Program-made: the position numbers and the translations under genes
Notes under the pieces: model-generated
What the model saw: the letters and a program-made list of their open reading frames with translations, nothing else
What the model was told of the DNA's origin: nothing
The model's database searches: none
Shown: positions 1-5,589 of the stretch, in pieces
How the letters are laid out: every line of letters starts with the position of its first letter
Position numbering within the stretch: the first letter of the stretch is position 1
NCBI GenBank assembly: GCA_029935135.1
Contig: JAOZKX010000169.1
Coordinates: 1-5,589, forward strand
From: Desulfocapsa sp.
GTDB taxonomy: Bacteria; Desulfobacterota; Desulfobulbia; Desulfobulbales; Desulfocapsaceae
DNA: 5,589 nucleotides
Reading direction: 5' to 3'

Positions 1-1
1 C

Positions 2-340
2 TGTGATTCATGCGGCATAGAGATGCCGGATGGAGAACTGTTTTATCACTGCCGTACAGAAATGGTAGCCGGTAAAGATTCCACCATCCCCAATCTCAAA
101 CACCCGGACAAGCTCATTGCCCAGGCACTCTCCGAGATCAGCGGTAAAGACGAAACAGAACTGCTCAATGATGTGTATCAGGAAATCATCATGCAACTCT
201 GCCCGGACTGCCGCACCATCCTTCTAAAACATATCCAGTCCATGCTCAGCAGCGGCTGTAAAAACTGCCCCAAATGCGGAACGGTGCCGGTAAAGAAAAA
301 GGGGAAATTATTAAAATTTCCTCCAAAGAACGACAAATAA
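2..340 (+). CDS. Cys-rich zinc-ribbon-like protein, 3' end (partial at left edge)
   Basis: The reading frame is open to the left edge, so the true start lies outside the window; the ATG at 23 is internal, because cysteines precede it in frame. The visible 112 residues carry eight cysteines: CxxC at 1-4, C17 after a FYH sequence, CxxC at 67-70 (LCPDC) and CxxCxxC at 86-92 (KNCPKCG). Between them lies a charged, probably helical stretch (about 30-66). The tail is lysine-rich and ends in NDK before TAA. The spacing resembles small proteins in which an N-terminal CxxC and a later CPxC pair bind one zinc, with a second knuckle formed by the last three cysteines; metal binding is inferred. No enzymatic motif, signal peptide or membrane segment is visible. 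I do not recognise the family, so the function is unknown. The gene converges on the minus-strand thioredoxin-like gene with 7 bases between stops. Confidence 0.75.
   Translation, partial: CDSCGIEMPDGELFYHCRTEMVAGKDSTIPNLKHPDKLIAQALSEISGKDETELLNDVYQEIIMQLCPDCRTILLKHIQSMLSSGCKNCPKCGTVPVKKKGKLLKFPPKNDK
296..321 (-). terminator. Possible intrinsic terminator of the rlmKL-thioredoxin unit, inside the converging gene
   Basis: Read on the minus strand, GGAAATT pairs perfectly with AATTTCC around a 5-base loop (stem 321-303). Two C residues (302-301) and then TTTTTCTTT follow. It lies 27 bases past the stop codon of the thioredoxin-like gene, a sensible place for its terminator, but within the last codons of the opposing gene. 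The stem is AT-rich with only two G-C pairs, so strength is doubtful. On the plus strand no T-run follows, so it would act in one direction only. Confidence 0.35.
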
Positions 341-347
341 GCTCACC

Positions 348-713
348 TCAACCGGCCTGCACCCGGGAGCAAAACGCATCGGCCAGCATCCCCAGCGCCA
401 GAGCATCCATCACCTCTACTCTTGAATCCGCCATCTCTCCATTGAGGAGAAGGACGGTGCGCGGATAGCCATGACCTCCAAAGTCAGCGGTCAACATTTC
501 ATGATCAGGAGAAAGAAAGACGAGTTTTTCCTCCTGCACCATACATTGATAGACCGTGACACCGGCTGCCTCCATTTTCTCCACAAATCCTGGGAAATTC
601 GGCTGCTGGCGCTCAGTACAATCGGGACACCAGGCGGCGACAATATTCACCACACATGTTTCTTTGGCTGCCATTCGTTTCCGGATTTCCTGCGGGTTCT
701 GTTCCTCTACCAT
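348..713 (-). CDS. Small cytoplasmic thioredoxin-fold protein (WCPDC motif)
   Basis: The product is 121 aa, close to a single thioredoxin domain. A beta strand (CVVNIVAA, 20-27) leads into W28-C29-P30-D31-C32, a CxxC redox motif at the start of a helix. G82-Y83-P84-R85-T86 fits the conserved cis-proline loop opposite the active site and is followed by a strand (VLLL). There is no signal peptide or membrane anchor, so it should be cytoplasmic. CPDC differs from the CGPC of classical thioredoxin, so redox potential and partners may differ; the substrate is unknown. Extra cysteines sit at 20, 57 and 115. The ATG follows the rlmKL stop by one base (TAA-C-ATG), and an AAGGAAG ribosome site lies inside the end of rlmKL, so co-transcription and translational coupling are very likely. 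The thioredoxin-like assignment is firm; the role is not. Confidence 0.85.
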   Translation of the reverse strand: MVEEQNPQEIRKRMAAKETCVVNIVAAWCPDCTERQQPNFPGFVEKMEAAGVTVYQCMVQEEKLVFLSPDHEMLTADFGGHGYPRTVLLLNGEMADSRVEVMDALALGMLADAFCSRVQAG

Positions 714-714
714 G

Positions 715-2868
715 TTATTTCTTCCTTATTTCCCAGCACTGATGGATTTTTTTGTTCCTGGCAAAATCATTGGGGATGGAATCACGGCTGATATTGCGCA
801 GCGCATAATATTTCTCAATGGATTCATCCATCTTGAATCTTCTGAAGTTGGTTGAAAAAATCAAAACCCCATCCACAGCCAGACGGTTCATGGCCTGTTC
901 AATCAACTTCCTGTGGTCCTCCTGGACATCAAAGACACGGCGCTCCTTTTTGGTATTGGAGAAGGTGGGCGGATCGACAAAGATCATATCATATTCCCCC
1001 CTGGCCTCCTGCAGCCACTGCATACAATCTGCCCTCACCGTTTCATGGGCCAGGCCGCCAAAACCATTCAGGGCCAGATTCATTCGTGCCCAGTCCAGAT
1101 AGGTCGTAGAAAGATCCACCGTGGTGGTGGAAACCGCCCCGCCCACCGCCGCATGCACGGAGGCCGAGCCGGTATAGCCAAAAAGATTTAAGAATCGTTT
1201 ACCGCTGATCTCTTTAGCGATACGCAGACGAATTGTACGATGATCAAGAAAGAGACCGGTATCAAGATAATCAAAAAAATTGACCAGGAGAAAACAGTCG
1301 CCCTCCCGCACCACATGCATCTTCTTTCGACTTGCCTGTTTCTGATACTGAGCCTTTCCCTTCTGCCGGCGTCTGGTTTTCAGGAAAACCCGATCCCTGC
1401 GTACCCCAAAAAGATGACGCACCTGGAAAAGACTCTGGTGAAAGCGTTCCGTTGCCTTTTGTTCATCAATGGTCGATGGTGCGGCAAACTCAGTGACCAC
1501 TATCCATTTTTCATACATATCAACGGAGACATTATAGTCGGGCAGATCCCTGTCATAGATACGAAAGCAACGAGCGCCATTCTTTCGTGCCCATTTAAGC
1601 ATTTTTTTTGCATTCTTTTTCAACCTGTTGGCAAACTCCACACCTTCTGCCGGGGCCTGCTCACTCACCATCTGCCACTGAAAGTCCTGTTCTTCGGTGG
1701 CTTGCACCTCACCACAGAACAGACGGCAGTTAATAGGGCCATTGTACAGGCGATGGCTGGCATCCCATCGGATTCCCATACGATCACCGAACTCGGGATT
1801 GGAGGTAAAGATACCAAGGTTCCAGCCGACCAGTTCCTCTTTGCAGATTCGCCCCAGGGCGCGATGCAGTTGTTCCGCCTCATCAATTTCGGCCAACCGT
1901 TCGCCATAGGGTGGATTGGTTACCAGCAAGCCCCTGGCCACAGGACGACGCAGATGGGCAAGCTGTCCCTGCTTCACGACTATTCGATCATCAAGTCCAG
2001 CCTTTTCAATGTTTTTTCTGGCCAGCGCAACAGCCCGTGGATCCGCATCATAGCCAAGGATCTGCGGCCATTTTTTCTCAAGCCCCCGTTCTTCCCGTTC
2101 AACCGCTTCATCAATAAGGCCCTGCCAGAGGGCGGCATCATGCTCTTTCCAGCCGACAAAACCAAAATGGGGACGGGAAAGACCGGGGGCCACATCACCA
2201 TAGATCAGGGCAGCCTCGATAAGCAATGTACCGGACCCGCACATGGGATCAAGGAGCATGGTCTCTGCAGGGCCATCAGCTGACCAGCCAGACAGACTGA
2301 CAATGGCCGCCGCCAGACTTTCCTTTAAGGGAGCCACCCCGCCGCCATCGGAACGATAGCCGCGCCGATGCAGGCTTTCGCCGGACAGATCCAGGGCAAT
2401 GGTTGCCTGGTCCTGATAGATATAGAGACGGATCCGAATATCCGGACGCTCCACGGACACACTGGGTCGTTCTCCATAGCGATCCCGAAACTGATCCACC
2501 AGGGCATCCTTCACTCGAAGTGCGGCAAAACGACTGTGGGTAATAGCCGAACTGCTGAGACTGCAATCCACCGCAAATGTATTTTTCAGATGCATAAGCT
2601 GTGACCAGTCCAGTTGCAGAGCCCCCTGATAGAGAGCATCTTCATCCGGAGCGGGAAAAGTCGCCAGAGTTAGAAAAATACGGGACCCGTATCGGGACCA
2701 AAGACAGCAGCGATAGGCGGCCTCCAGTGTACCCTGCCAGGTAACCAGCCCTTTGGCCTGCTCTATATCTGTACCACCTGCTCTCTCTATTTCGTCACTG
2801 AGCAGCTGCTCCAATCCGGCAGCACAACTGGCAGTGAGATTATACTTTTTATTTTTATCCTGTTTCAT
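715..2868 (-). CDS. rlmL: Bifunctional 23S rRNA guanine methyltransferase RlmKL
   Basis: Fused SAM-dependent enzyme. In E. coli the N-terminal RlmL half makes m2G2445 and the C-terminal RlmK half makes m7G2069 in 23S rRNA during large-subunit assembly in the cytoplasm. From the ATG at 2868 the protein is 717 aa (E. coli about 702). The N-terminus (NLTASCAAGLEQLLSDEIE) and a THUMP-type RNA-binding region (about 45-157) come first. The RlmL SAM motif LLDPMCGSGTLLIEAA follows at 205-220, with catalytic motif NPPY at 318-321. The RlmK half shows DTGLFLDHR (536-544), SAM motif NLFGYTGSASVHAA (561-574) and DPPTFSNTKK (632-641). All key motifs are intact. The frame opens further, to a GTG at 2973, but the extra 35 residues look unlike the family, so ATG 2868 is preferred, although it lacks a clear Shine-Dalgarno sequence. 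First gene of a probable two-gene operon. Also called rlmKL. Confidence 0.96.
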   Translation of the reverse strand: MKQDKNKKYNLTASCAAGLEQLLSDEIERAGGTDIEQAKGLVTWQGTLEAAYRCCLWSRYGSRIFLTLATFPAPDEDALYQGALQLDWSQLMHLKNTFAVDCSLSSSAITHSRFAALRVKDALVDQFRDRYGERPSVSVERPDIRIRLYIYQDQATIALDLSGESLHRRGYRSDGGGVAPLKESLAAAIVSLSGWSADGPAETMLLDPMCGSGTLLIEAALIYGDVAPGLSRPHFGFVGWKEHDAALWQGLIDEAVEREERGLEKKWPQILGYDADPRAVALARKNIEKAGLDDRIVVKQGQLAHLRRPVARGLLVTNPPYGERLAEIDEAEQLHRALGRICKEELVGWNLGIFTSNPEFGDRMGIRWDASHRLYNGPINCRLFCGEVQATEEQDFQWQMVSEQAPAEGVEFANRLKKNAKKMLKWARKNGARCFRIYDRDLPDYNVSVDMYEKWIVVTEFAAPSTIDEQKATERFHQSLFQVRHLFGVRRDRVFLKTRRRQKGKAQYQKQASRKKMHVVREGDCFLLVNFFDYLDTGLFLDHRTIRLRIAKEISGKRFLNLFGYTGSASVHAAVGGAVSTTTVDLSTTYLDWARMNLALNGFGGLAHETVRADCMQWLQEARGEYDMIFVDPPTFSNTKKERRVFDVQEDHRKLIEQAMNRLAVDGVLIFSTNFRRFKMDESIEKYYALRNISRDSIPNDFARNKKIHQCWEIRKK
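721..727 (-). promoter_or_regulatory. Ribosome binding site of the thioredoxin-like gene
   Basis: On the minus strand AAGGAAG lies 7 bases before the ATG at 713 and within the last codons of rlmKL. It supports the chosen start and coupled translation. Confidence 0.7.
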
Positions 2869-2949
2869 AATTGCAAAGTAAAGGGAATCCATGGAAAGGG
2901 CAAAGGAAAAGAAGAACTCGCTGGTAAGAGAGTTTAAATTGCCTCGATA

Positions 2950-2955
2950 ATTATA
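2950..2955 (-). promoter_or_regulatory. Possible -10 box for rlmKL
   Basis: A perfect TATAAT on the minus strand lies 81 bases upstream of the preferred rlmKL start. No good -35 is found at 16-18 bases. A TTGACT (2986-2981) lies upstream, but its 25-base spacing is too long. If used, transcription would start near 2943, inside the extended frame, which would favour the ATG at 2868 over the GTG at 2973. The short inverted repeat AGTGA-TT-TCACT (2963-2974) lies just upstream and could be a regulator site or chance. Confidence 0.3.
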
Positions 2956-3012
2956 AAGGCAAAGTGATTTCACTGCTCCTAGTCAACTTTTTTATAAAAA
3001 TAATGCAAAATG

Positions 3013-3024
3013 GGTATATATACC
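3013..3024. promoter_or_regulatory. 12-base perfect palindrome in the divergent intergenic region, possible operator
   Basis: GGTATATATACC is fully self-complementary. It sits in the AT-rich 251-base region between the divergent rlmKL and PEP-CTERM genes, 95 bases before the PEP-CTERM start and 24 bases before a plus-strand TATAAT. It is too AT-rich and loop-less to act as a terminator. A dimeric regulator site is possible, but nothing identifies the protein, and alternating TA makes chance palindromes common. Confidence 0.3.
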
Positions 3025-3047
3025 GATGTAATAATATTTCCCATGCC

Positions 3048-3053
3048 TATAAT
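3048..3053 (+). promoter_or_regulatory. Possible -10 box for the PEP-CTERM gene
   Basis: TATAAT on the plus strand lies 66 bases before the PEP-CTERM start codon, preceded by TGCC, close to but not matching an extended -10. No recognisable -35 is present at 16-18 bases. A second TATAAT at 3093-3098 would leave almost no leader before the ribosome site and is less likely. No GG-N10-GC sigma-54 signature was found by eye in this region. Confidence 0.3.
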
Positions 3054-3109
3054 TAAACATCATCAACGAAAGAATACAGCTTTAGTTGGATATATAATTT
3101 TTTTCTCAC

Positions 3110-3114
3110 GGAGG
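3110..3114 (+). promoter_or_regulatory. Ribosome binding site of the PEP-CTERM gene
   Basis: GGAGG lies 5 bases before the ATG at 3120. It fixes the start at 3120 rather than at the internal ATG of residue 9. Confidence 0.85.
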
Positions 3115-3119
3115 CCAAA

Positions 3120-3878
3120 ATGATCTCAATTTCTAAGAAAAACATGATCCAGGGAAGCGCAGCTCTTTTATTCACTCTCGTCAGCTGTCAAATGGCTGGT
3201 GCCACAGTGGTCGTTGACGGTATCTTTGACAGGGATACTGAGTGGGCTGGATCCCATACATCTGACGACCGTGTTGCCGATAACGGGCGTGTCGGTCTGG
3301 GATGGGGTGGACAGGACTACGATATCGAGCATATTGGTGTAACATTTGATTCCAGCACACTCTTCTTTGGGATTCAGGCTGGATATAACTTTGCCGATCC
3401 ACCGAGTGACACCTGGCTACCGGGTGATTTTGCCTTAAATGTTGATGGTGATACTGATTATGAGTATGCCATTGATTTTTCCATCGATGGGACTTCAGTA
3501 AGTTATACACTGGTGGATATGACTGCAGCCGTCTGGGCCATGCCTCACTTCACAGATGCAGGTCCCTGGAGTGCAGTATATACAGACACAGATATTCTTG
3601 CCACTTGGACACATGATAGGGCATTTGGATTCGGTGATTATTCTGTAAGCCACAGAAGTGGTGAAGATAGCACATCGTATGTATTGGAAGGTATGCTGGA
3701 TCTCTCCTTGTTAAGCTTATATACAGGTGGAGATATTGCTGTAGCTTGGACCATGGGCTGCGGAAACGATGACCTTGAACACACAGCCGCTCCAGTTCCA
3801 GAGCCTGCCACCATGCTTCTCTTTGGTACCGGTATCGCCAGCCTGGTCGGTTCTCGCCTGAGAAGAAAGAAAAAATAA
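3120..3878 (+). CDS. Secreted PEP-CTERM sorting-domain protein
   Basis: This 252-aa exported protein carries the C-terminal exosortase sorting signal. VPEPATMLLFGTG starts at residue 226 (PEP at 227-229), then a hydrophobic segment (about 230-247) and a basic tail RRKKK, the usual three-part PEP-CTERM. Proteins of this class are sorted by exosortase (EpsH/XrtA type) to the envelope or exopolysaccharide matrix; no exosortase lies in this window. The N-terminus is a signal peptide (K6-K7, hydrophobic 13-22) with probable cleavage after AGA (26-28). LVSC at 20-23 also resembles a lipobox. The mature part is rich in Asp, Gly, Thr and aromatic residues. It begins VVVDGIFDRDTEW and contains NVDGDTDYEYAIDFSIDG, suggesting a beta-sandwich of the CBM9/DOMON kind with possible calcium-binding Asp loops; this is inference from composition. 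The ligand is unknown. A strong terminator follows, so it is probably transcribed alone. Confidence 0.93.
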   Translation: MISISKKNMIQGSAALLFTLVSCQMAGATVVVDGIFDRDTEWAGSHTSDDRVADNGRVGLGWGGQDYDIEHIGVTFDSSTLFFGIQAGYNFADPPSDTWLPGDFALNVDGDTDYEYAIDFSIDGTSVSYTLVDMTAAVWAMPHFTDAGPWSAVYTDTDILATWTHDRAFGFGDYSVSHRSGEDSTSYVLEGMLDLSLLSLYTGGDIAVAWTMGCGNDDLEHTAAPVPEPATMLLFGTGIASLVGSRLRRKKK

Positions 3879-3907
3879 CACTTCCACAACACGATCACAC
3901 AACTGTT

Positions 3908-3943
3908 AAAGGCAGGGTCATAACTGACCCTGCCTTTTTTTTT
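3908..3943 (+). terminator. Strong intrinsic terminator after the PEP-CTERM gene
   Basis: GGCAGGGTCA (3911-3920) pairs perfectly with TGACCCTGCC (3925-3934) around the loop TAAC. Nine T residues follow (3935-3943). Three further A-T pairs (3908-3910) extend the stem to 13. It lies 29 bases past the stop codon at 3876-3878 and should separate this gene from the downstream sensor gene. Confidence 0.93.
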
Positions 3944-3980
3944 GCAGGAAATGCTTACTAAATGAGAACAATTATGATTT

Positions 3981-4000
3981 AATGTTCTTAAAAGTACATT
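3981..4000. promoter_or_regulatory. Imperfect palindrome upstream of the dCache-GGDEF gene
   Basis: AATGTTCTTA and AAAGTACATT form an inverted repeat matching at 8 of 10 positions, in the 97-base gap between the terminator and the GGDEF gene. A TATGAT (3973-3978) that could serve as a -10 box touches it, without a clear -35. A regulator site overlapping the promoter would fit, but the AT-rich context makes chance plausible. Confidence 0.2.
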
Positions 4001-4040
4001 TTTCTCTCCTCTTCTCCTGACGGCCTGTAAAGACGGAACA

Positions 4041-5589
4041 ATGACCTCCCCTTCCTCCCAAAAAAACTCCCCGGAAACAATCAAAGAATTTCTGGTTTTT
4101 TTTGTACCGACCATCATTCTTGCCATAGCAATCAGTATCGCCTTCTATTTTTACGCCAACAAAGTACGCCGGGCCGTATTTCGGCAGCAGGAAGCCTTTA
4201 TTGTCCAGCAGCAAGAGAAGGTCATTCATCATATGATGCATGCTGTTATCTCTGACCTCCAGGTTTTAGTGGCGCACCTCCACCACCACAAAAAATCCTT
4301 CCCCCCGGACGATTTACTTAAAAATACTACCAACGAGTTTTACACTTTTTCCCGTTTCAAAAAGGTATATGACCAGATTCGCCTCTTTGACCAAAGCGGA
4401 ATGGAACTGGTGCGAGTGAATAGAAGAACTGATGAATCCATAATCGTTCCCGAAAATCAACTGCAGAACAAGGGCAGGCGCTACTACTTTTCTGACACCA
4501 TTGCCTTAGACAAAGAAGAACTTTTTGTATCACCGATGGACTTAAATGTGGAGCATGGAGCTGTGGAGGAACCCCACAAACCCATGCTGCGACTTGGAAT
4601 GCCTGTTTTCAACCAACAAAACATACGCGATGGTGTACTTCTCATTAACTATAAAGGGCATGAAATCACAAACAATCTTGATGAATTGTCAGCTGTCAGT
4701 GCCGGGGAGATTATGCTCCTCAATAACAAGGGGTACTGGCTGCGTTCAGACAACCCGGGAAACGACTGGGGCTTTATGTTTCCTGAAAAATCCGAATGCA
4801 CCCTTGGCAGCACTGACAGGGAAGCATGGGAATATATACAACATCAAAATAATGGACAGTTTTTTACCAATCAGGGCATTTATACATTTACAACCATTCT
4901 TCCCTTGAGCGGGGAGGCAAAATCAAGCAATGGCTCCGAGCAGACATTCCATCCAACTACACAATTCAGCAATAACGATCACTACTGGTGGAAACTGATC
5001 TCCTTTGTCTCCAAAAGAGAGTTACTACATTATCAACACCCCTATCTGGCACAGTATATTTATATCAATATTTTTCTTGCCTTTATTATAGGCTATGTCT
5101 GCTGGAGAGCCGCCGCACAAAGCGGCAAAAAGCGAATGGCAGAGAAAAAATTGCGACATATGGCCACCCGTGATTCCCTCACCGGCCTGCCCAATAGAAA
5201 TCTGTTATATGACCGACTCTCACAGGCACTTGCCAGGGCAAAACGGAACCAGACACAATTTGCTCTCCTCTATCTTGACCTTGACCGCTTTAAAATAATT
5301 AACGACACCCTTGGTCACAAGGCTGGCGACAAGGTTTTACAAGAGGTTTCCAGACGTCTGACCAGAGTGCTCAGAAACAATGATACCGTGGCCAGAATGG
5401 GTGGCGATGAGTTTATCATACTCTTCACGACAAGCAGCCGCACCGAGGCTGAAGGAGTCCTGAAAAAAGTTGCCGCCGAACTTGAACGGCCCATCCAGCT
5501 GGATGCTGCAAACAAGAGAATTCGACGCCAGATTGCCGTCAGTGGTGGCATCAGTATGTATCCGGAAGATGGGATTGACGCTGAGTCAC
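4041..5589 (+). CDS. Membrane-bound dCache sensor diguanylate cyclase (GGDEF), 3' end beyond window
   Basis: The visible 516 residues comprise a short cytoplasmic N-terminus, TM1 (17-39), an extracytoplasmic sensor (about 40-334), TM2 (about 335-358) and a GGDEF domain from about 375. The sensor looks like a double Cache domain: RLFDQSGMELVRVN (114-127), LQNKGRRYYF (141-150), SPMDLNVEHG (164-173), MLRLGMPVF (182-190), then a membrane-distal/proximal second lobe with LLNNKGYWLRS and QGIYTFTTILPL. The GGDEF domain should condense two GTP into c-di-GMP. By alignment with PleD, D413, N421, D430 and the GGDEF motif 454-458 are intact, and R445-N-N-D448 forms the inhibitory I-site. It begins DSLTGLPNRN (378-387). 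The frame is closed upstream by TGA at 3975; ATG 4041 is the first ATG and has only a weak ribosome site. The window stops about 25 residues before the usual GGDEF end, so an EAL domain may follow. Residues 63-83 are unusually His-rich. Confidence 0.93.
   Translation, partial: MTSPSSQKNSPETIKEFLVFFVPTIILAIAISIAFYFYANKVRRAVFRQQEAFIVQQQEKVIHHMMHAVISDLQVLVAHLHHHKKSFPPDDLLKNTTNEFYTFSRFKKVYDQIRLFDQSGMELVRVNRRTDESIIVPENQLQNKGRRYYFSDTIALDKEELFVSPMDLNVEHGAVEEPHKPMLRLGMPVFNQQNIRDGVLLINYKGHEITNNLDELSAVSAGEIMLLNNKGYWLRSDNPGNDWGFMFPEKSECTLGSTDREAWEYIQHQNNGQFFTNQGIYTFTTILPLSGEAKSSNGSEQTFHPTTQFSNNDHYWWKLISFVSKRELLHYQHPYLAQYIYINIFLAFIIGYVCWRAAAQSGKKRMAEKKLRHMATRDSLTGLPNRNLLYDRLSQALARAKRNQTQFALLYLDLDRFKIINDTLGHKAGDKVLQEVSRRLTRVLRNNDTVARMGGDEFIILFTTSSRTEAEGVLKKVAAELERPIQLDAANKRIRRQIAVSGGISMYPEDGIDAES

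Noticed and set aside
1240..2283. Long plus-strand open frame (347 codons)
   Set aside because: It lies wholly antisense to rlmKL, whose conserved motifs on the minus strand are continuous and intact. Its translation shows no coherent domain, and no convincing ribosome site was noticed.
2981..2986. TTGACT on the minus strand as the -35 of an rlmKL promoter
   Set aside because: The nearest good -10 (TATAAT at 2955-2950) is 25 bases away, and at 17 bases the hexamer is TTTGCC, so no proper pair is formed.
2988..3001. TTTTTTATAAAAAT as a terminator or hairpin
   Set aside because: It is purely A/T, with no stable stem, and lies between two divergent genes where no transcript needs to end.
3085..3105. 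Sigma-54 promoter (GG-N10-GC) at TTGGATATATAATT, as reported for some PEP-CTERM genes
   Set aside because: No GC dinucleotide occurs at the required distance from the GG, and the site is too close to the ribosome binding site.
3638..4126. Minus-strand open frame (162 codons) over the PEP-CTERM 3' end and the start of the GGDEF gene
   Set aside because: It runs antisense through two supported genes and the terminator hairpin, with low-complexity composition and no recognisable motif.
4546..4908. Plus-strand open frame (120 codons) inside the dCache region
   Set aside because: It is an out-of-frame shadow of the dCache-GGDEF gene, whose own frame is continuous through this stretch.

Overview
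The window looks like a stretch of bacterial chromosome, most likely from a Gram-negative of the Desulfobacterota (Desulfobulbales-like) or a related proteobacterium. This assignment is an inference from gene content: a fused RlmKL rRNA methyltransferase, a PEP-CTERM surface protein, a Cys-rich zinc-ribbon-like protein and a membrane-bound dCache-GGDEF protein. There is no rRNA, tRNA, CRISPR array, transposase or other sign of a mobile element.

Layout. (1) The left edge holds the 3' end of a plus-strand gene for a small cysteine-rich, probably zinc-binding protein (ends at 340). (2) A minus-strand pair follows, transcribed towards it: rlmKL (2868 to 715) and then a small cytoplasmic thioredoxin-fold protein with a WCPDC motif (713 to 348). 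These two are separated by one base and are very likely co-transcribed and translationally coupled. The pair converges on the zinc-protein gene with only 7 bases between stop codons, and a possible minus-strand terminator lies inside the end of that gene. (3) A 251-base AT-rich divergent intergenic region (2869-3119) holds a perfect 12-base palindrome and several -10-like hexamers. (4) A plus-strand gene encodes a secreted 252-aa PEP-CTERM protein (3120-3878) and is closed by a strong intrinsic terminator. (5) After a 97-base gap, a plus-strand gene starting at 4041 encodes a two-TM, periplasmic dCache sensor joined to a catalytically intact GGDEF domain. It runs off the right edge.

Functional picture. 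The minus-strand pair is housekeeping (23S rRNA methylation plus a thiol-redox partner of unknown substrate). The plus-strand pair on the right is cell-surface and signalling: an exosortase-sorted envelope protein and a c-di-GMP synthase that senses an extracytoplasmic ligand. Both fit exopolysaccharide or biofilm biology, but the terminator between them argues that they are separate transcription units, so a functional link is only an inference. I saw no clearly new multi-gene system. The most interesting details are a histidine/methionine cluster at the start of the dCache sensor, a lipobox-like sequence in the PEP-CTERM protein's signal peptide, and the coupled rlmKL-thioredoxin arrangement.
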